DNA of 47,280 nucleotides. It comes from Bacilli bacterium (lineage in GTDB: Bacteria > Bacillota_I > Bacilli_A > RF39 > UBA660). A program made the translations under genes and the position numbers. Shown here piece by piece: positions 24,411 to 33,207 of the stretch. The stretch spans positions 1 to 47,280 of the forward strand of contig JAFUTR010000042.1 in the NCBI GenBank assembly GCA_017477845.1, given 5' to 3'. How positions within the stretch are numbered: position 1 is the stretch's first letter; each line of letters opens with the position of its first letter. The notes below the pieces were generated by a model. It was given only the letters and a program-made list of their open reading frames with translations, did not search any database and was not told the DNA's origin.

Positions 24411-27173
24411 CTAGTTTTCTGAATGTTCAAGAATGTACTGACAATAATGTAATAACATATTCATTAACGTGTATTCTCCAACTGAAAATGTATAGTTCCC
24501 AAACAAATCACTACCATTAGGGTTATACACACCATTTAAATAATTAATACTACTTGATATTTCAACTGTAGCAGATAGTTGTATACCTTTTTCATTCCAC
24601 CAATTACAAGCTGTAGCATTAGTCGCTACACTTACTGATCTTGGGGCTGCATCCAAACGATTTTTAACAAATCCAAATAATGTTCCAAAGTATTGAGGTA
24701 AATCTTTTTTAAATGTAAGAGAACAATCAACAAGGCTTTCATATGCAATATGTAAATATTCAACCTTAGCTAAATTAGTATAAAATTGCCAGTCAAGTTC
24801 TGCACCATAATTATGGTGGTCTATTGTTATTTGAGGGTTTATTATATTAGTGATTCCACATACAATTTTTGTTTCAAATTCACTTCCTGGTGTATCCCCT
24901 GAATAGTCAGGGTCACCTATACTTCCGTATTGCTCCCAATTAGAAATTGGATAATTTTTATTAATATTAATTCCATTAGCATTATATCTTGTACTATGGT
25001 ATAAACCATATCCATTAATACATGGAATTATATAAATATCAAAAGCTGACCTTAATTTAAATAGATTATCATCATTTAAATAATCATTACATAATCTGTA
25101 TGCTAAAGTATATAAATTTACTGGTGCGGCGATTTCATCACCATGTACCCCACCTATTATTAATAGTTTTTTCTTTTTACAATATGTAGTGTTTCCAGCT
25201 GCTGCACTTGTATCTATTAATTTATACATATATGTTTTGTAAGCTGGTGTTGCTAAATAGTCACCATCTACTTGCACTCCATTTGCATATTCTGGATATG
25301 ATAGGTTACATTCAACAGCAGCATCAACTTTTGTAATATAACCATTACTTGTTGATAATAATGTGTCCATATTAGAATATACTTGTTCCATTATTGTTTT
25401 TCTTAATGCTGGTGTACTCATATCAAAATTTGAAATAATAGAAGAAACATCTTTAAGATTATGGTAAAAATTAAATTTTAATAAAGGCAAAACAAATTCT
25501 ACTGGTATTTTTTCATCAACTTTTTCAATTTTTGAGATTAATTCATTATATGTTTTTTGTACTGTTTCTTTTTCTGTTTTAATAAACACTTTTTTATTAG
25601 AAGAATTTGCAGCAATATTAACAATAAATTTACAATTACTTGGAGCTTTTATAGTATAATTACCAGTTATATCTGCATTAGCTTTTGAAATAATAACACC
25701 TTCATCATCAGCAAAAGCATATAAACGTGCGTTTGAACCACCTGTACCTGATATTGTAATTTCATCATCAGCTTCTACATCGAAAATACCATGTAACCAA
25801 CCATCATTTACTGTGACATTAAAATCTGTAGTATTACCACTAAGATTAATGTAACCTTTTGTTAAATCTTCTAATTTATTTTCAGTAAGCAAAGTTGTCT
25901 CTTTAATAGACTTTATTATATTTTCAAGTTCTTCATTAGAATAATATTCATCCATTTTACACACATACTGGTCATTATTTGTTGTAGCAGCATTAATTAT
26001 AACATATCCATTTTTAGGGGCTATTATTAATTTATTAGTTAATGTTACATCAGTTCCTGCTACCTCCAACAATTTCATTTCATCATCAAGGATACCATAA
26101 GCGTTTCCATTATACCCTCCAGTTACTTTATCAACATAAATAGCATCATTTTCTTTAACTTTAATTATACAATGTATAAATGTATTTAAACCAAGAACTT
26201 GGTCCAAAGAAACTGTATCACCAATATTATAATTATTTAATTTAATATAACCTTTATCAAATTTATTAAAGGGTATAACTACATTTTTAAAAGCATTTTT
26301 TAAATAGTTATTTATATTGTATTGATAAATACTAGCATCTACTGTTTCAGGACCAAAAATAGGTGTAATAGCACTATCATCAATATAACCAGTACATATC
26401 CTTATATAACAATCTTTATTAATAACTACTTCATCCCTATTCATTGAATAGAAATTTAAAAATTTTCCATTAGGCATGTATAATGTAACACTCTTTTGGA
26501 AGCCATCATTAGGTTTTATTTTAGAACCTTTAACAACTTTAGTTAGTTTAGTTCTAATTTTAATATTACTTTCAACAAGTTCCCCTGAACTAGAAACTCC
26601 ACCTTGCTCCCATTCTAAACTATCTGAATTTATCATACAAATCTTTTTTTGTATAAAATTTATATCACTATTTATTCCTTCAATTATTGGATTGTCTGGG
26701 TCCAATTCTGTAGCTTGATAGACACCACCATCTTGCCAATCTTCTCCATCATACCAATACCAGTGTCCATCAGTTGTATTCACATATACTCTTGTTGTAT
26801 CTATCATTTCTGAAGTTGAAGAAGCTACTAAAGGCGTAGCACTTACTAGACTGCCTAATGATGAGGATATTTTACTTGCAATATCATTTGATAAATCAGA
26901 CTCTATTTCATTTTTATCTTGTATTGTATAATAGTCAACACCTTTAACTGGTTTAGGACCTTGTGGACCTTGTGGACCAGTTCCACCCTTTTCAGCATAT
27001 AGTTGCCAATAGTCTGTATCAGTTGGTAAGTTTCCTGTTGTAGATTGTTTTGCACAATACGAACTACCTTGATAAGTTACTACATTAAGTTTTTCATACT
27101 CTGTTTCTGGGTCATAAACACCCATGTTTTTAATTCCTACTATTCCTAAATTTATTATACTTTGTTCATCCAT
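24411..27173 (-). CDS. Tail fibre/spike with C-terminal M14 zinc carboxypeptidase
   Basis: 920 aa. Residues 1-60 resemble a fibre-anchoring module (YDPETEYEKLNVVTYQGSSY ... GNLPTDTDYW); 62-78 is a short collagen-like GPQGPQGP stretch. Two similar beta-rich domains lie at about 305-410 and 437-532. The C-terminal domain (about 665-890) is an M14-type peptidase: H677/E680 in GGVHGDE, NINKNYP (737-742), PGSEFET (762-768), His786/787 and catalytic Glu871 in TVEISS. It probably binds the host surface and trims a peptide or peptidoglycan substrate during entry. Overlaps the previous gene by 8 nt. Confidence 0.8.
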   Translation of the reverse strand: MDEQSIINLGIVGIKNMGVYDPETEYEKLNVVTYQGSSYCAKQSTTGNLPTDTDYWQLYAEKGGTGPQGPQGPKPVKGVDYYTIQDKNEIESDLSNDIASKISSSLGSLVSATPLVASSTSEMIDTTRVYVNTTDGHWYWYDGEDWQDGGVYQATELDPDNPIIEGINSDINFIQKKICMINSDSLEWEQGGVSSSGELVESNIKIRTKLTKVVKGSKIKPNDGFQKSVTLYMPNGKFLNFYSMNRDEVVINKDCYIRICTGYIDDSAITPIFGPETVDASIYQYNINNYLKNAFKNVVIPFNKFDKGYIKLNNYNIGDTVSLDQVLGLNTFIHCIIKVKENDAIYVDKVTGGYNGNAYGILDDEMKLLEVAGTDVTLTNKLIIAPKNGYVIINAATTNNDQYVCKMDEYYSNEELENIIKSIKETTLLTENKLEDLTKGYINLSGNTTDFNVTVNDGWLHGIFDVEADDEITISGTGGSNARLYAFADDEGVIISKANADITGNYTIKAPSNCKFIVNIAANSSNKKVFIKTEKETVQKTYNELISKIEKVDEKIPVEFVLPLLKFNFYHNLKDVSSIISNFDMSTPALRKTIMEQVYSNMDTLLSTSNGYITKVDAAVECNLSYPEYANGVQVDGDYLATPAYKTYMYKLIDTSAAAGNTTYCKKKKLLIIGGVHGDEIAAPVNLYTLAYRLCNDYLNDDNLFKLRSAFDIYIIPCINGYGLYHSTRYNANGININKNYPISNWEQYGSIGDPDYSGDTPGSEFETKIVCGITNIINPQITIDHHNYGAELDWQFYTNLAKVEYLHIAYESLVDCSLTFKKDLPQYFGTLFGFVKNRLDAAPRSVSVATNATACNWWNEKGIQLSATVEISSSINYLNGVYNPNGSDLFGNYTFSVGEYTLMNMLLHYCQYILEHSEN

Positions 27174-27690
27174 TATTAATCACCTCTAATTTATTATCAT
27201 TTAATCTAAATGTATAATCTTTTAGTATCTGTTCACTATATTTTGTACCTCTTATTATTAATTTTCCATCAACTACATCAAAAGTAGCCATCTCTATTTT
27301 TACTTGTTCACTTACTAAATCAGTAGCTTCATCAACAACTTCCTCTTTATCTTCTTGTGTCCAATAATCAATACCTCTTATTGGTGGACTAAATCTAGAA
27401 AACATTTCTTCAACAAATTCTTTTACTTGTTGTGAAGATGGTATTTTATTGTCATCAGGTTGTACAGTTTCATATAAAGCTCTAGAAAGAATTGCACCAT
27501 CTAATTTATCAGCATTACCAGCAGTTTTTTCACCATTTTGTATTCTTTGAATATCAAAATAGTTCTCATTAATAGCTGCTTTCAGTATAGAGAGCATGTT
27601 ATTAACATCTGTATGCTGATAGACTTGACCATCTTTATATGTGGGATTTAAGTCTGCTTCACCAATTCTTTTATATAATTCTTCTTCCAT
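27166..27690 (-). CDS. Tail fibre-associated protein (174 aa)
   Basis: Begins MEEELYKRIGEADLN after GAAGGTGATAGT. Contains YQHTDVNNMLSILKAAINENY, RGIDYWTQEDKEEVVDEATD and a beta-rich C-terminus. The RGIDYWTQEDKEE segment resembles KGVDYYTIQDKNEIE of the fibre protein, a connector motif often seen in Firmicute phage baseplate/fibre proteins. Likely a fibre adaptor. Confidence 0.65.
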   Translation of the reverse strand: MEEELYKRIGEADLNPTYKDGQVYQHTDVNNMLSILKAAINENYFDIQRIQNGEKTAGNADKLDGAILSRALYETVQPDDNKIPSSQQVKEFVEEMFSRFSPPIRGIDYWTQEDKEEVVDEATDLVSEQVKIEMATFDVVDGKLIIRGTKYSEQILKDYTFRLNDNKLEVINNG

Positions 27691-27704
27691 ACTATCACCT
27701 TCCT

Positions 27705-30700
27705 TTAATCTTCTTTTACTTTTCCAAGTTTACATACAAATCCAAAACTCTCAATACTTAGATAATCTGAACTCATACCATAAATTTTTAAAGCAAAGTT
27801 TTTACCTTTACAAGGAATTACTAATTTTTTAGTTTGATAAGAACTTTCACCAAGTTTAGTTCTATCTAATCTCATATTACCTAATAGTGATATTTTCTCA
27901 TCAAAACTTAATTCTCTATCTTCTGTATAATCATAAACGACTTGTCCTGTTACATCATCAATATAGTACCTATACTTCAATGGATCATTAACTATATGAC
28001 CATCTACATAAACTTCACAGAAAAATTCTTTATAGGCATAGCCTCCTAAACCTTTAATAAAGATATTTTTAAGTTTTTTATTATGTATTGGATACTGTAA
28101 ATTAATACCTTTTGTTTCTAGTTCTATCTCCATATCTTTTCCAAATTCGTCATAAGTTGTATCATACTCAAATATATCATTTTCATATACTGTAACTGGA
28201 TTAGGACTTTTATTTATTGTTATTTTTAGATTGTATAAGATACCTGCAAATAAGTCATCACCAGGTCGATTAGATTTACCTATAAAATTACTTCTTCTAA
28301 TAACATTAGATATACCACCATAGTTAAATTCATCAGTTGCTACAGGAATATCATCGCAATAAAGAGTTAATACATAATTTTTTCCATTATCTATTACATC
28401 ATATTTCCATTTATGTTTTTCTAGAAGATTAATGGATGTACTTGTAATATTAATTCTTTTCTTAGATATTCCATAACTTTCAAATACTAAAGTATTAGTC
28501 TTATCTATTTTACCACAGTTAATACTACATTTTAAATCACCTAAATTACCAGTATTATAATCACTTGCTAAATCTATTATTTTTGATATTTGGTCTAAAC
28601 TATTAAATTTGCATTCAAATTCTATTGAATATCCATTAGAAAATGGAACATTTGAACTTATTGTCGGAATGGTCATATAGCATGTTTTACCATCTAATTT
28701 TACACCATCTTCCACTATCCAGTCAATGTTACCAATAATAGTTCCTGTTAGGTTATTACCAGACTTATCTAGAATAGTTGAACCTTTACCAGCATCAAAA
28801 TCATAATATAGAACTTTTCTTCCATCAACTAATTCTATTTTAAAATCATTTACATCACCAATTAAACCAATACCTATAACTGAATTATCTCTATTACTAT
28901 TTATTATTCCTTCTTGTGGTACTTGTACTTGTCCAAATAGAATACTATCTACAAATATTGAAACTAAATAATTACTAGAATTTAAAGAGTAAACTATTTT
29001 TATAATATGTTCTCCTAGAATTGATATAGAATCATTATTTACATCAAAATTAAATTCTCCATACATACTATTACAAATTACTTTTAAACTATGTTCACTA
29101 TTTATTTTTATTGCTATATTACAATAACTTAAATTTAGCATTTGTTCCAAAACTACATTATAAGTTCCACTTATAGAAAATTCATTCCAATTTGTAACTT
29201 GAATAGTTCTACTTAAAGGTAAAGTTATATCAAATATATCTACTTCAACATTTTCTCTATATACACCACCAATAGTTGCTCTAATATTCCATGTACCATC
29301 AATACCTATCCAAGGCTGACCATTATAATAAATATCTTGTGTTTGTTCACCAGCACTATAATCATTAGCTTGACCACCAGAATCACTAATACTAGGTACA
29401 ATATGAGTATGCTGTGTATTATTTATATTAGCATATAAATTTCTTTCTCCAATGTATAATGAAGAACCAGCATCAAGATGTGCGTAAGGTGTATAGTGTA
29501 ACGTACAACCAAAATCAGTTGCTTCTGCATACCCAGCAAATCTAATACCAAAACCAGGGAATTGTCCAGCTTTTAAAACGTCAAATACTACATTTTCACC
29601 TTTTTCTCTAACGGTTTGAGTTGTAGGATAATAACTTGAAACATCTAGTTTCCAATTATGACTATATTGTTCTGTACCTTGACTAATAACAAATGAACCG
29701 TTAGTAATATCTCTATATAAAGATGAACCTAAATTATAATTAAATTCTGTTTCTGGTATTAATGTTTCATTAGTTGTTACATCAATTAATGAAAATCTAC
29801 CAGTTTGAACAGCATTTACATTCAAATTTTCTCTATAATATCTAAGTGTATAATAAACTGTTACTGTATTATTAACATTATCTTGAGCTGTATTACATAT
29901 TAACTCTGCTTTATAACCATGTGACCAATTAGTAGATATTGTAAAACTTTTATTTTTTGCTTGACCTGTTGCTATTGCTTGTTTTAAATCATACAAGAAT
30001 GAATCATCATTAGTATCAGTAATATTAGTATGCATTTTAACACTAAATCCATCTTTAAGATTAAAATTAGAATTAATTACACTTGTTTTTATATAATTAT
30101 TATCTCCGTCTAATTTTACACCAACACCTGGTTTTACAATCATTGAACCTACAGTTTCAGCATCATAACCATTTCCAGATCTATCTTCTACAATATTATT
30201 TTCTGTATCTCCAAAATCATATTCTAAAAGTGTTTCTTCTACAGTATATTCCTCTTTTTGTGGAACAGTAGAGTAACATTCAATAGCACCATCTAACATA
30301 AACATAAATGTAGGTTTTTCTGTGAATCGCATTTCAGTAAATGCTTTCATATCATAGTTATAAACTAAAACATCTAAATTATTTAATGCTGCTATATCAC
30401 CTTGTTCATATGCTGTGTTAAAGAACAACATATATTTATCTTTATATCTTATTGCATAAGAATATTCACTTATACCATTATATCTAACAGCTGGATCAGT
30501 TAGTTCTCCTAGATACATAGTAACATTTGATGTAAGACTTTTAACTTTCGTGTCTATTTCTTTAACATTCTCAAATGTAAGACTATTTGAACTATTACCA
30601 TATGCTGCACTTGATATTAACTGATATATACCTCTAGAACTTGCAAAATATAAAACATTTTCTATTGGAACAATAGTATGTGGAGCATGACAACCTATAC

Positions 30701-32117
30701 TTAAATTTAATGGAATAACTTGGAAGTCTGCATCACCAAATGCTCCAGTCATTTTATAAATTCTAAACTTAGTAAATATTACATAAACATTTCTAAAATA
30801 AATTATTTTTGTAATTTTATCTGTAGGTTCTATTGGTAATGATACATAGTTATAATTTGGTACATAATGATAATTATTCAATTCACTAAACCATATTGTA
30901 TCATCTTTAAAATAAACGGCTCTATTATACATCTCTAACATTTCGTATTCACCAATATTGAGACGTTCTATAGCTTTAATTTCTTGGTCTACAGAACCTA
31001 CATCATAATAATCATAATAAGGATTAATACTAGCACCTGTTTTTTCTATTTTAATTTCAACATTACTTGTTGGAACTGTAGTAAATACAACATCATATAT
31101 TTTCAAACCAGTTGTACTATGTTCAGAATCTACTGTTATATCTGCACTTCTTTCATTTTCTCCCTCTTTAAATGTTATAGTAAATCCGTCATCATTTCCA
31201 GTATAAAGAATATTAAGTTTAAAGCTACCATTATTAGGTATTACAGTTGTAGGTTTATCATCAGTTGTTGTTAAATATATACCCTGAATACTATCAGTTG
31301 ACAATCCTTGATAATCAACCCAAGTTAATGGATTATCTCCTAAAACATTAAATCCTACTTTTCTAATTTCCATTGGGCTAGGTTTATATGCATTATTAGG
31401 TTGAATATTAGGAGCTTCACCTATACTAAAACCATAATAACTAAATGTGTCATTGTTTCTATCAAAACAAACAAGACCTTTATCATTATTTGTAAAATAT
31501 ATTTTATCAAAAAACTCTATTGTGTCTATATTAGTTAAATTTCTATCCCATTTAAACACAACAGGTAATTCAGTAACATCATCATCAAGTTCTATCGTCT
31601 CTGTATCAGTTGGATCACCATGCTCATCATATTCTAATGGAGGAAGCGTACAAGAATATAGCCATGCTTTAGATAATTCAGATTGTTTATTTGTAGTTAT
31701 CATTAGTATTTTAAATGAATTATTTTGATTACCGTATAATTCTTGATATTTTCTATATGCCTTTTCTCCAGTAAATGCTGATAAATTTCTAAAACAGTTA
31801 TTATCGTTTTGTAGAACTTTAATATATACTATATTATCATTATATTCTTCTGGATTAGGATTTGCTTCTGTTTTGTTTTTAACTTCTGGAGTATCATGAA
31901 ATTTAGCAAATATTTGAGATACAGCAGTGAGTTTACCAAATCCCATTCTTTTATATAAAGAACCTCTTTTATCCATTGTAAAATTTACTATAGATTTAAA
32001 CTCATTATCTGGACTACTATCATCACTAAAATCTGTATTAATACCTCCAACCAACTGGTCTATAAGATAAAACAATTTATTCTCAGAATTACCTCTATAT
32101 GTTTGGAATTTTCCCAT
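27705..32117 (-). CDS. Tail nozzle/tube protein with two laminin-G-like domains (1470 aa)
   Basis: The N-terminal about 600 residues begin with a region (LIDQLVGGINTDFSDD ... GSLYKRMGFGKL) like the start of podovirus tail nozzle proteins (T7 gp12 type, beta-propeller). Two inserted LamG/concanavalin-like domains start near EYDFGDTENNIVEDRSGNGY and YYDFDAGKGSTILDKSGNNL, each with a buried-strand GVKLDG motif, the usual carbohydrate-binding jelly-roll. A further beta region separates them. The protein would form the lower tail and bind host glycans. About twice T7 gp12 in length because of these insertions. Confidence 0.7.
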   Translation of the reverse strand: MGKFQTYRGNSENKLFYLIDQLVGGINTDFSDDSSPDNEFKSIVNFTMDKRGSLYKRMGFGKLTAVSQIFAKFHDTPEVKNKTEANPNPEEYNDNIVYIKVLQNDNNCFRNLSAFTGEKAYRKYQELYGNQNNSFKILMITTNKQSELSKAWLYSCTLPPLEYDEHGDPTDTETIELDDDVTELPVVFKWDRNLTNIDTIEFFDKIYFTNNDKGLVCFDRNNDTFSYYGFSIGEAPNIQPNNAYKPSPMEIRKVGFNVLGDNPLTWVDYQGLSTDSIQGIYLTTTDDKPTTVIPNNGSFKLNILYTGNDDGFTITFKEGENERSADITVDSEHSTTGLKIYDVVFTTVPTSNVEIKIEKTGASINPYYDYYDVGSVDQEIKAIERLNIGEYEMLEMYNRAVYFKDDTIWFSELNNYHYVPNYNYVSLPIEPTDKITKIIYFRNVYVIFTKFRIYKMTGAFGDADFQVIPLNLSIGCHAPHTIVPIENVLYFASSRGIYQLISSAAYGNSSNSLTFENVKEIDTKVKSLTSNVTMYLGELTDPAVRYNGISEYSYAIRYKDKYMLFFNTAYEQGDIAALNNLDVLVYNYDMKAFTEMRFTEKPTFMFMLDGAIECYSTVPQKEEYTVEETLLEYDFGDTENNIVEDRSGNGYDAETVGSMIVKPGVGVKLDGDNNYIKTSVINSNFNLKDGFSVKMHTNITDTNDDSFLYDLKQAIATGQAKNKSFTISTNWSHGYKAELICNTAQDNVNNTVTVYYTLRYYRENLNVNAVQTGRFSLIDVTTNETLIPETEFNYNLGSSLYRDITNGSFVISQGTEQYSHNWKLDVSSYYPTTQTVREKGENVVFDVLKAGQFPGFGIRFAGYAEATDFGCTLHYTPYAHLDAGSSLYIGERNLYANINNTQHTHIVPSISDSGGQANDYSAGEQTQDIYYNGQPWIGIDGTWNIRATIGGVYRENVEVDIFDITLPLSRTIQVTNWNEFSISGTYNVVLEQMLNLSYCNIAIKINSEHSLKVICNSMYGEFNFDVNNDSISILGEHIIKIVYSLNSSNYLVSIFVDSILFGQVQVPQEGIINSNRDNSVIGIGLIGDVNDFKIELVDGRKVLYYDFDAGKGSTILDKSGNNLTGTIIGNIDWIVEDGVKLDGKTCYMTIPTISSNVPFSNGYSIEFECKFNSLDQISKIIDLASDYNTGNLGDLKCSINCGKIDKTNTLVFESYGISKKRINITSTSINLLEKHKWKYDVIDNGKNYVLTLYCDDIPVATDEFNYGGISNVIRRSNFIGKSNRPGDDLFAGILYNLKITINKSPNPVTVYENDIFEYDTTYDEFGKDMEIELETKGINLQYPIHNKKLKNIFIKGLGGYAYKEFFCEVYVDGHIVNDPLKYRYYIDDVTGQVVYDYTEDRELSFDEKISLLGNMRLDRTKLGESSYQTKKLVIPCKGKNFALKIYGMSSDYLSIESFGFVCKLGKVKED

Positions 32118-32133
32118 CTAATTCACCTACTTT

Positions 32134-32592
32134 CTAATAACTTCCTCCATTACCATTATTACCAAAAAATCCTATATTTATTGCATCCGATGTATCTATA
32201 CCATAAACTCCACCATATCCTATACTACTTATATATTCACCAGATAACCCATTTTCAGTGTCGCCTTGTTCATATGCTTCCACTAAAGAACCTATATTAT
32301 CTTTAAAAGCATTAAGTGCTTTATAAAATTCATCTAGATAAATATTTGCTTCTGATAAAGAACTATCATTCATTTTTATACCATAAGATAAATAAGGACT
32401 TATCATATCGAATTGATGTATAGGTGGTATAGCAGTATATTCACTAGTTGTATCTGTATAAAAAGGAAATAAAGTTTTACACTCAACATTAATCCTAGAA
32501 ATTGCTCTATTAGCTAAACTCAATATATTATCAACGGAGAAACTTTCATCAGTAAAAATTGCTGAATTTTTTGTAATTTCTGCTAATGTCAT
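32134..32592 (-). CDS. Head-tail adaptor (gp11-like)
   Basis: 152 aa, mostly helical N-terminal half (MTLAEITKNSAIFTDESFSV ... NILSLANRAISRINVECKTLF) typical of podovirus/siphovirus head-tail adaptors, with a Gly/Asn-rich C-terminus. It stands between the capsid block and the nozzle gene, where the portal-nozzle adaptor is expected, and begins a transcription unit with its own promoter. Family identity is by position and general pattern. Confidence 0.6.
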   Translation of the reverse strand: MTLAEITKNSAIFTDESFSVDNILSLANRAISRINVECKTLFPFYTDTTSEYTAIPPIHQFDMISPYLSYGIKMNDSSLSEANIYLDEFYKALNAFKDNIGSLVEAYEQGDTENGLSGEYISSIGYGGVYGIDTSDAINIGFFGNNGNGGSY

Positions 32593-32613
32593 ATAATCAC
32601 CTTCTTTATAATA

Positions 32614-32642
32614 ATTATAGCATAAAAAAAGTTTATAGTAAA
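32614..32642 (-). promoter_or_regulatory. Late promoter (extended -10) overlapping a terminator
   Basis: Minus-strand TTTACT (32637-32642) lies 17 bp from TATAAT (32614-32619), preceded by TGC. The -35 lies in the terminator loop and arm. Drives the adaptor/nozzle/fibre unit. Confidence 0.75.
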
Positions 32643-32655
32643 TAAACTATAAACT
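32624..32655 (-). terminator. Rho-independent terminator before the adaptor gene
   Basis: GTTTATAGT (32631-32639) pairs with ACTATAAAC (32646-32654) around AAATAA; seven Ts follow on the minus strand. The hairpin contains the stop of the upstream gene. Confidence 0.85.
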
Positions 32656-33193
32656 ATTGACTAGTTCTATCTTCTATTTGAACTTTTGGTGTGTTACTTT
32701 CTGAAACATCATGAATTATTTCCATAATTTTATCGTAAATAAATTTAGGATATTCTTGAACAGAGCCATCAAATTTAATTGTTACTGGAATACAGTTATA
32801 AAGAAAAGAGTATTCTTTACCAAAATATTGAGCATAAATTTTATCTCCTCTAAATTTAACAACTTCATCACTCTTACATTTATCAAGCATAAATTTCATT
32901 TTTTCTTTAATATAAGTTTTTTCTGCTTCACTTGCACTTAATTCATTATTAGCATCAATTGCTGCTTTAAGAGCTGCTGTAGCTGCTGCATTTTGTAGTG
33001 CAATATCTACTTTTTCAACATGTTTACTATTTTCTTTTGTAACAACATTCTTTCCAACTTCTTCTTTTTCTTTTAAACCTAGTTCTTTAACAACTTCTTC
33101 TTTTTCTTTTGTAACAACATTCTTTCCAACTTCTTCTTTTAAACCTAGTTCTTTATCACTTAATATAGGTTTTTTATTATTTATTTCTTCCAT
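32654..33193 (-). CDS. Lys/Glu-rich protein with internal repeat (179 aa)
   Basis: Residues 16-55 are an almost exact duplication of a Glu/Lys/Val-rich unit (EEVGKNVVTKE, KELGLKE). The rest is an alpha-helical domain with many Ala followed by a beta-rich C-terminus (IPVTIKFDGSVQEYPKFI). No family recognised. It lies in the glycosyltransferase transcription unit between head and tail genes, so it is perhaps a decoration or maturation factor. Confidence 0.6.
   Translation of the reverse strand: MEEINNKKPILSDKELGLKEEVGKNVVTKEKEEVVKELGLKEKEEVGKNVVTKENSKHVEKVDIALQNAAATAALKAAIDANNELSASEAEKTYIKEKMKFMLDKCKSDEVVKFRGDKIYAQYFGKEYSFLYNCIPVTIKFDGSVQEYPKFIYDKIMEIIHDVSESNTPKVQIEDRTSQ
33032..33154. repeat. 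Imperfect tandem repeat inside the Lys/Glu-rich protein gene
   Basis: The stretch TCTTTTGTAACAACATTC and its flank occurs twice, at about 33032-33088 and 33105-33154, differing by a short in-frame insertion. It encodes the duplicated Glu/Lys/Val unit and could expand or contract by slippage. Confidence 0.8.
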
Positions 33194-33207
33194 TTTCCAT
33201 TTCTCCT

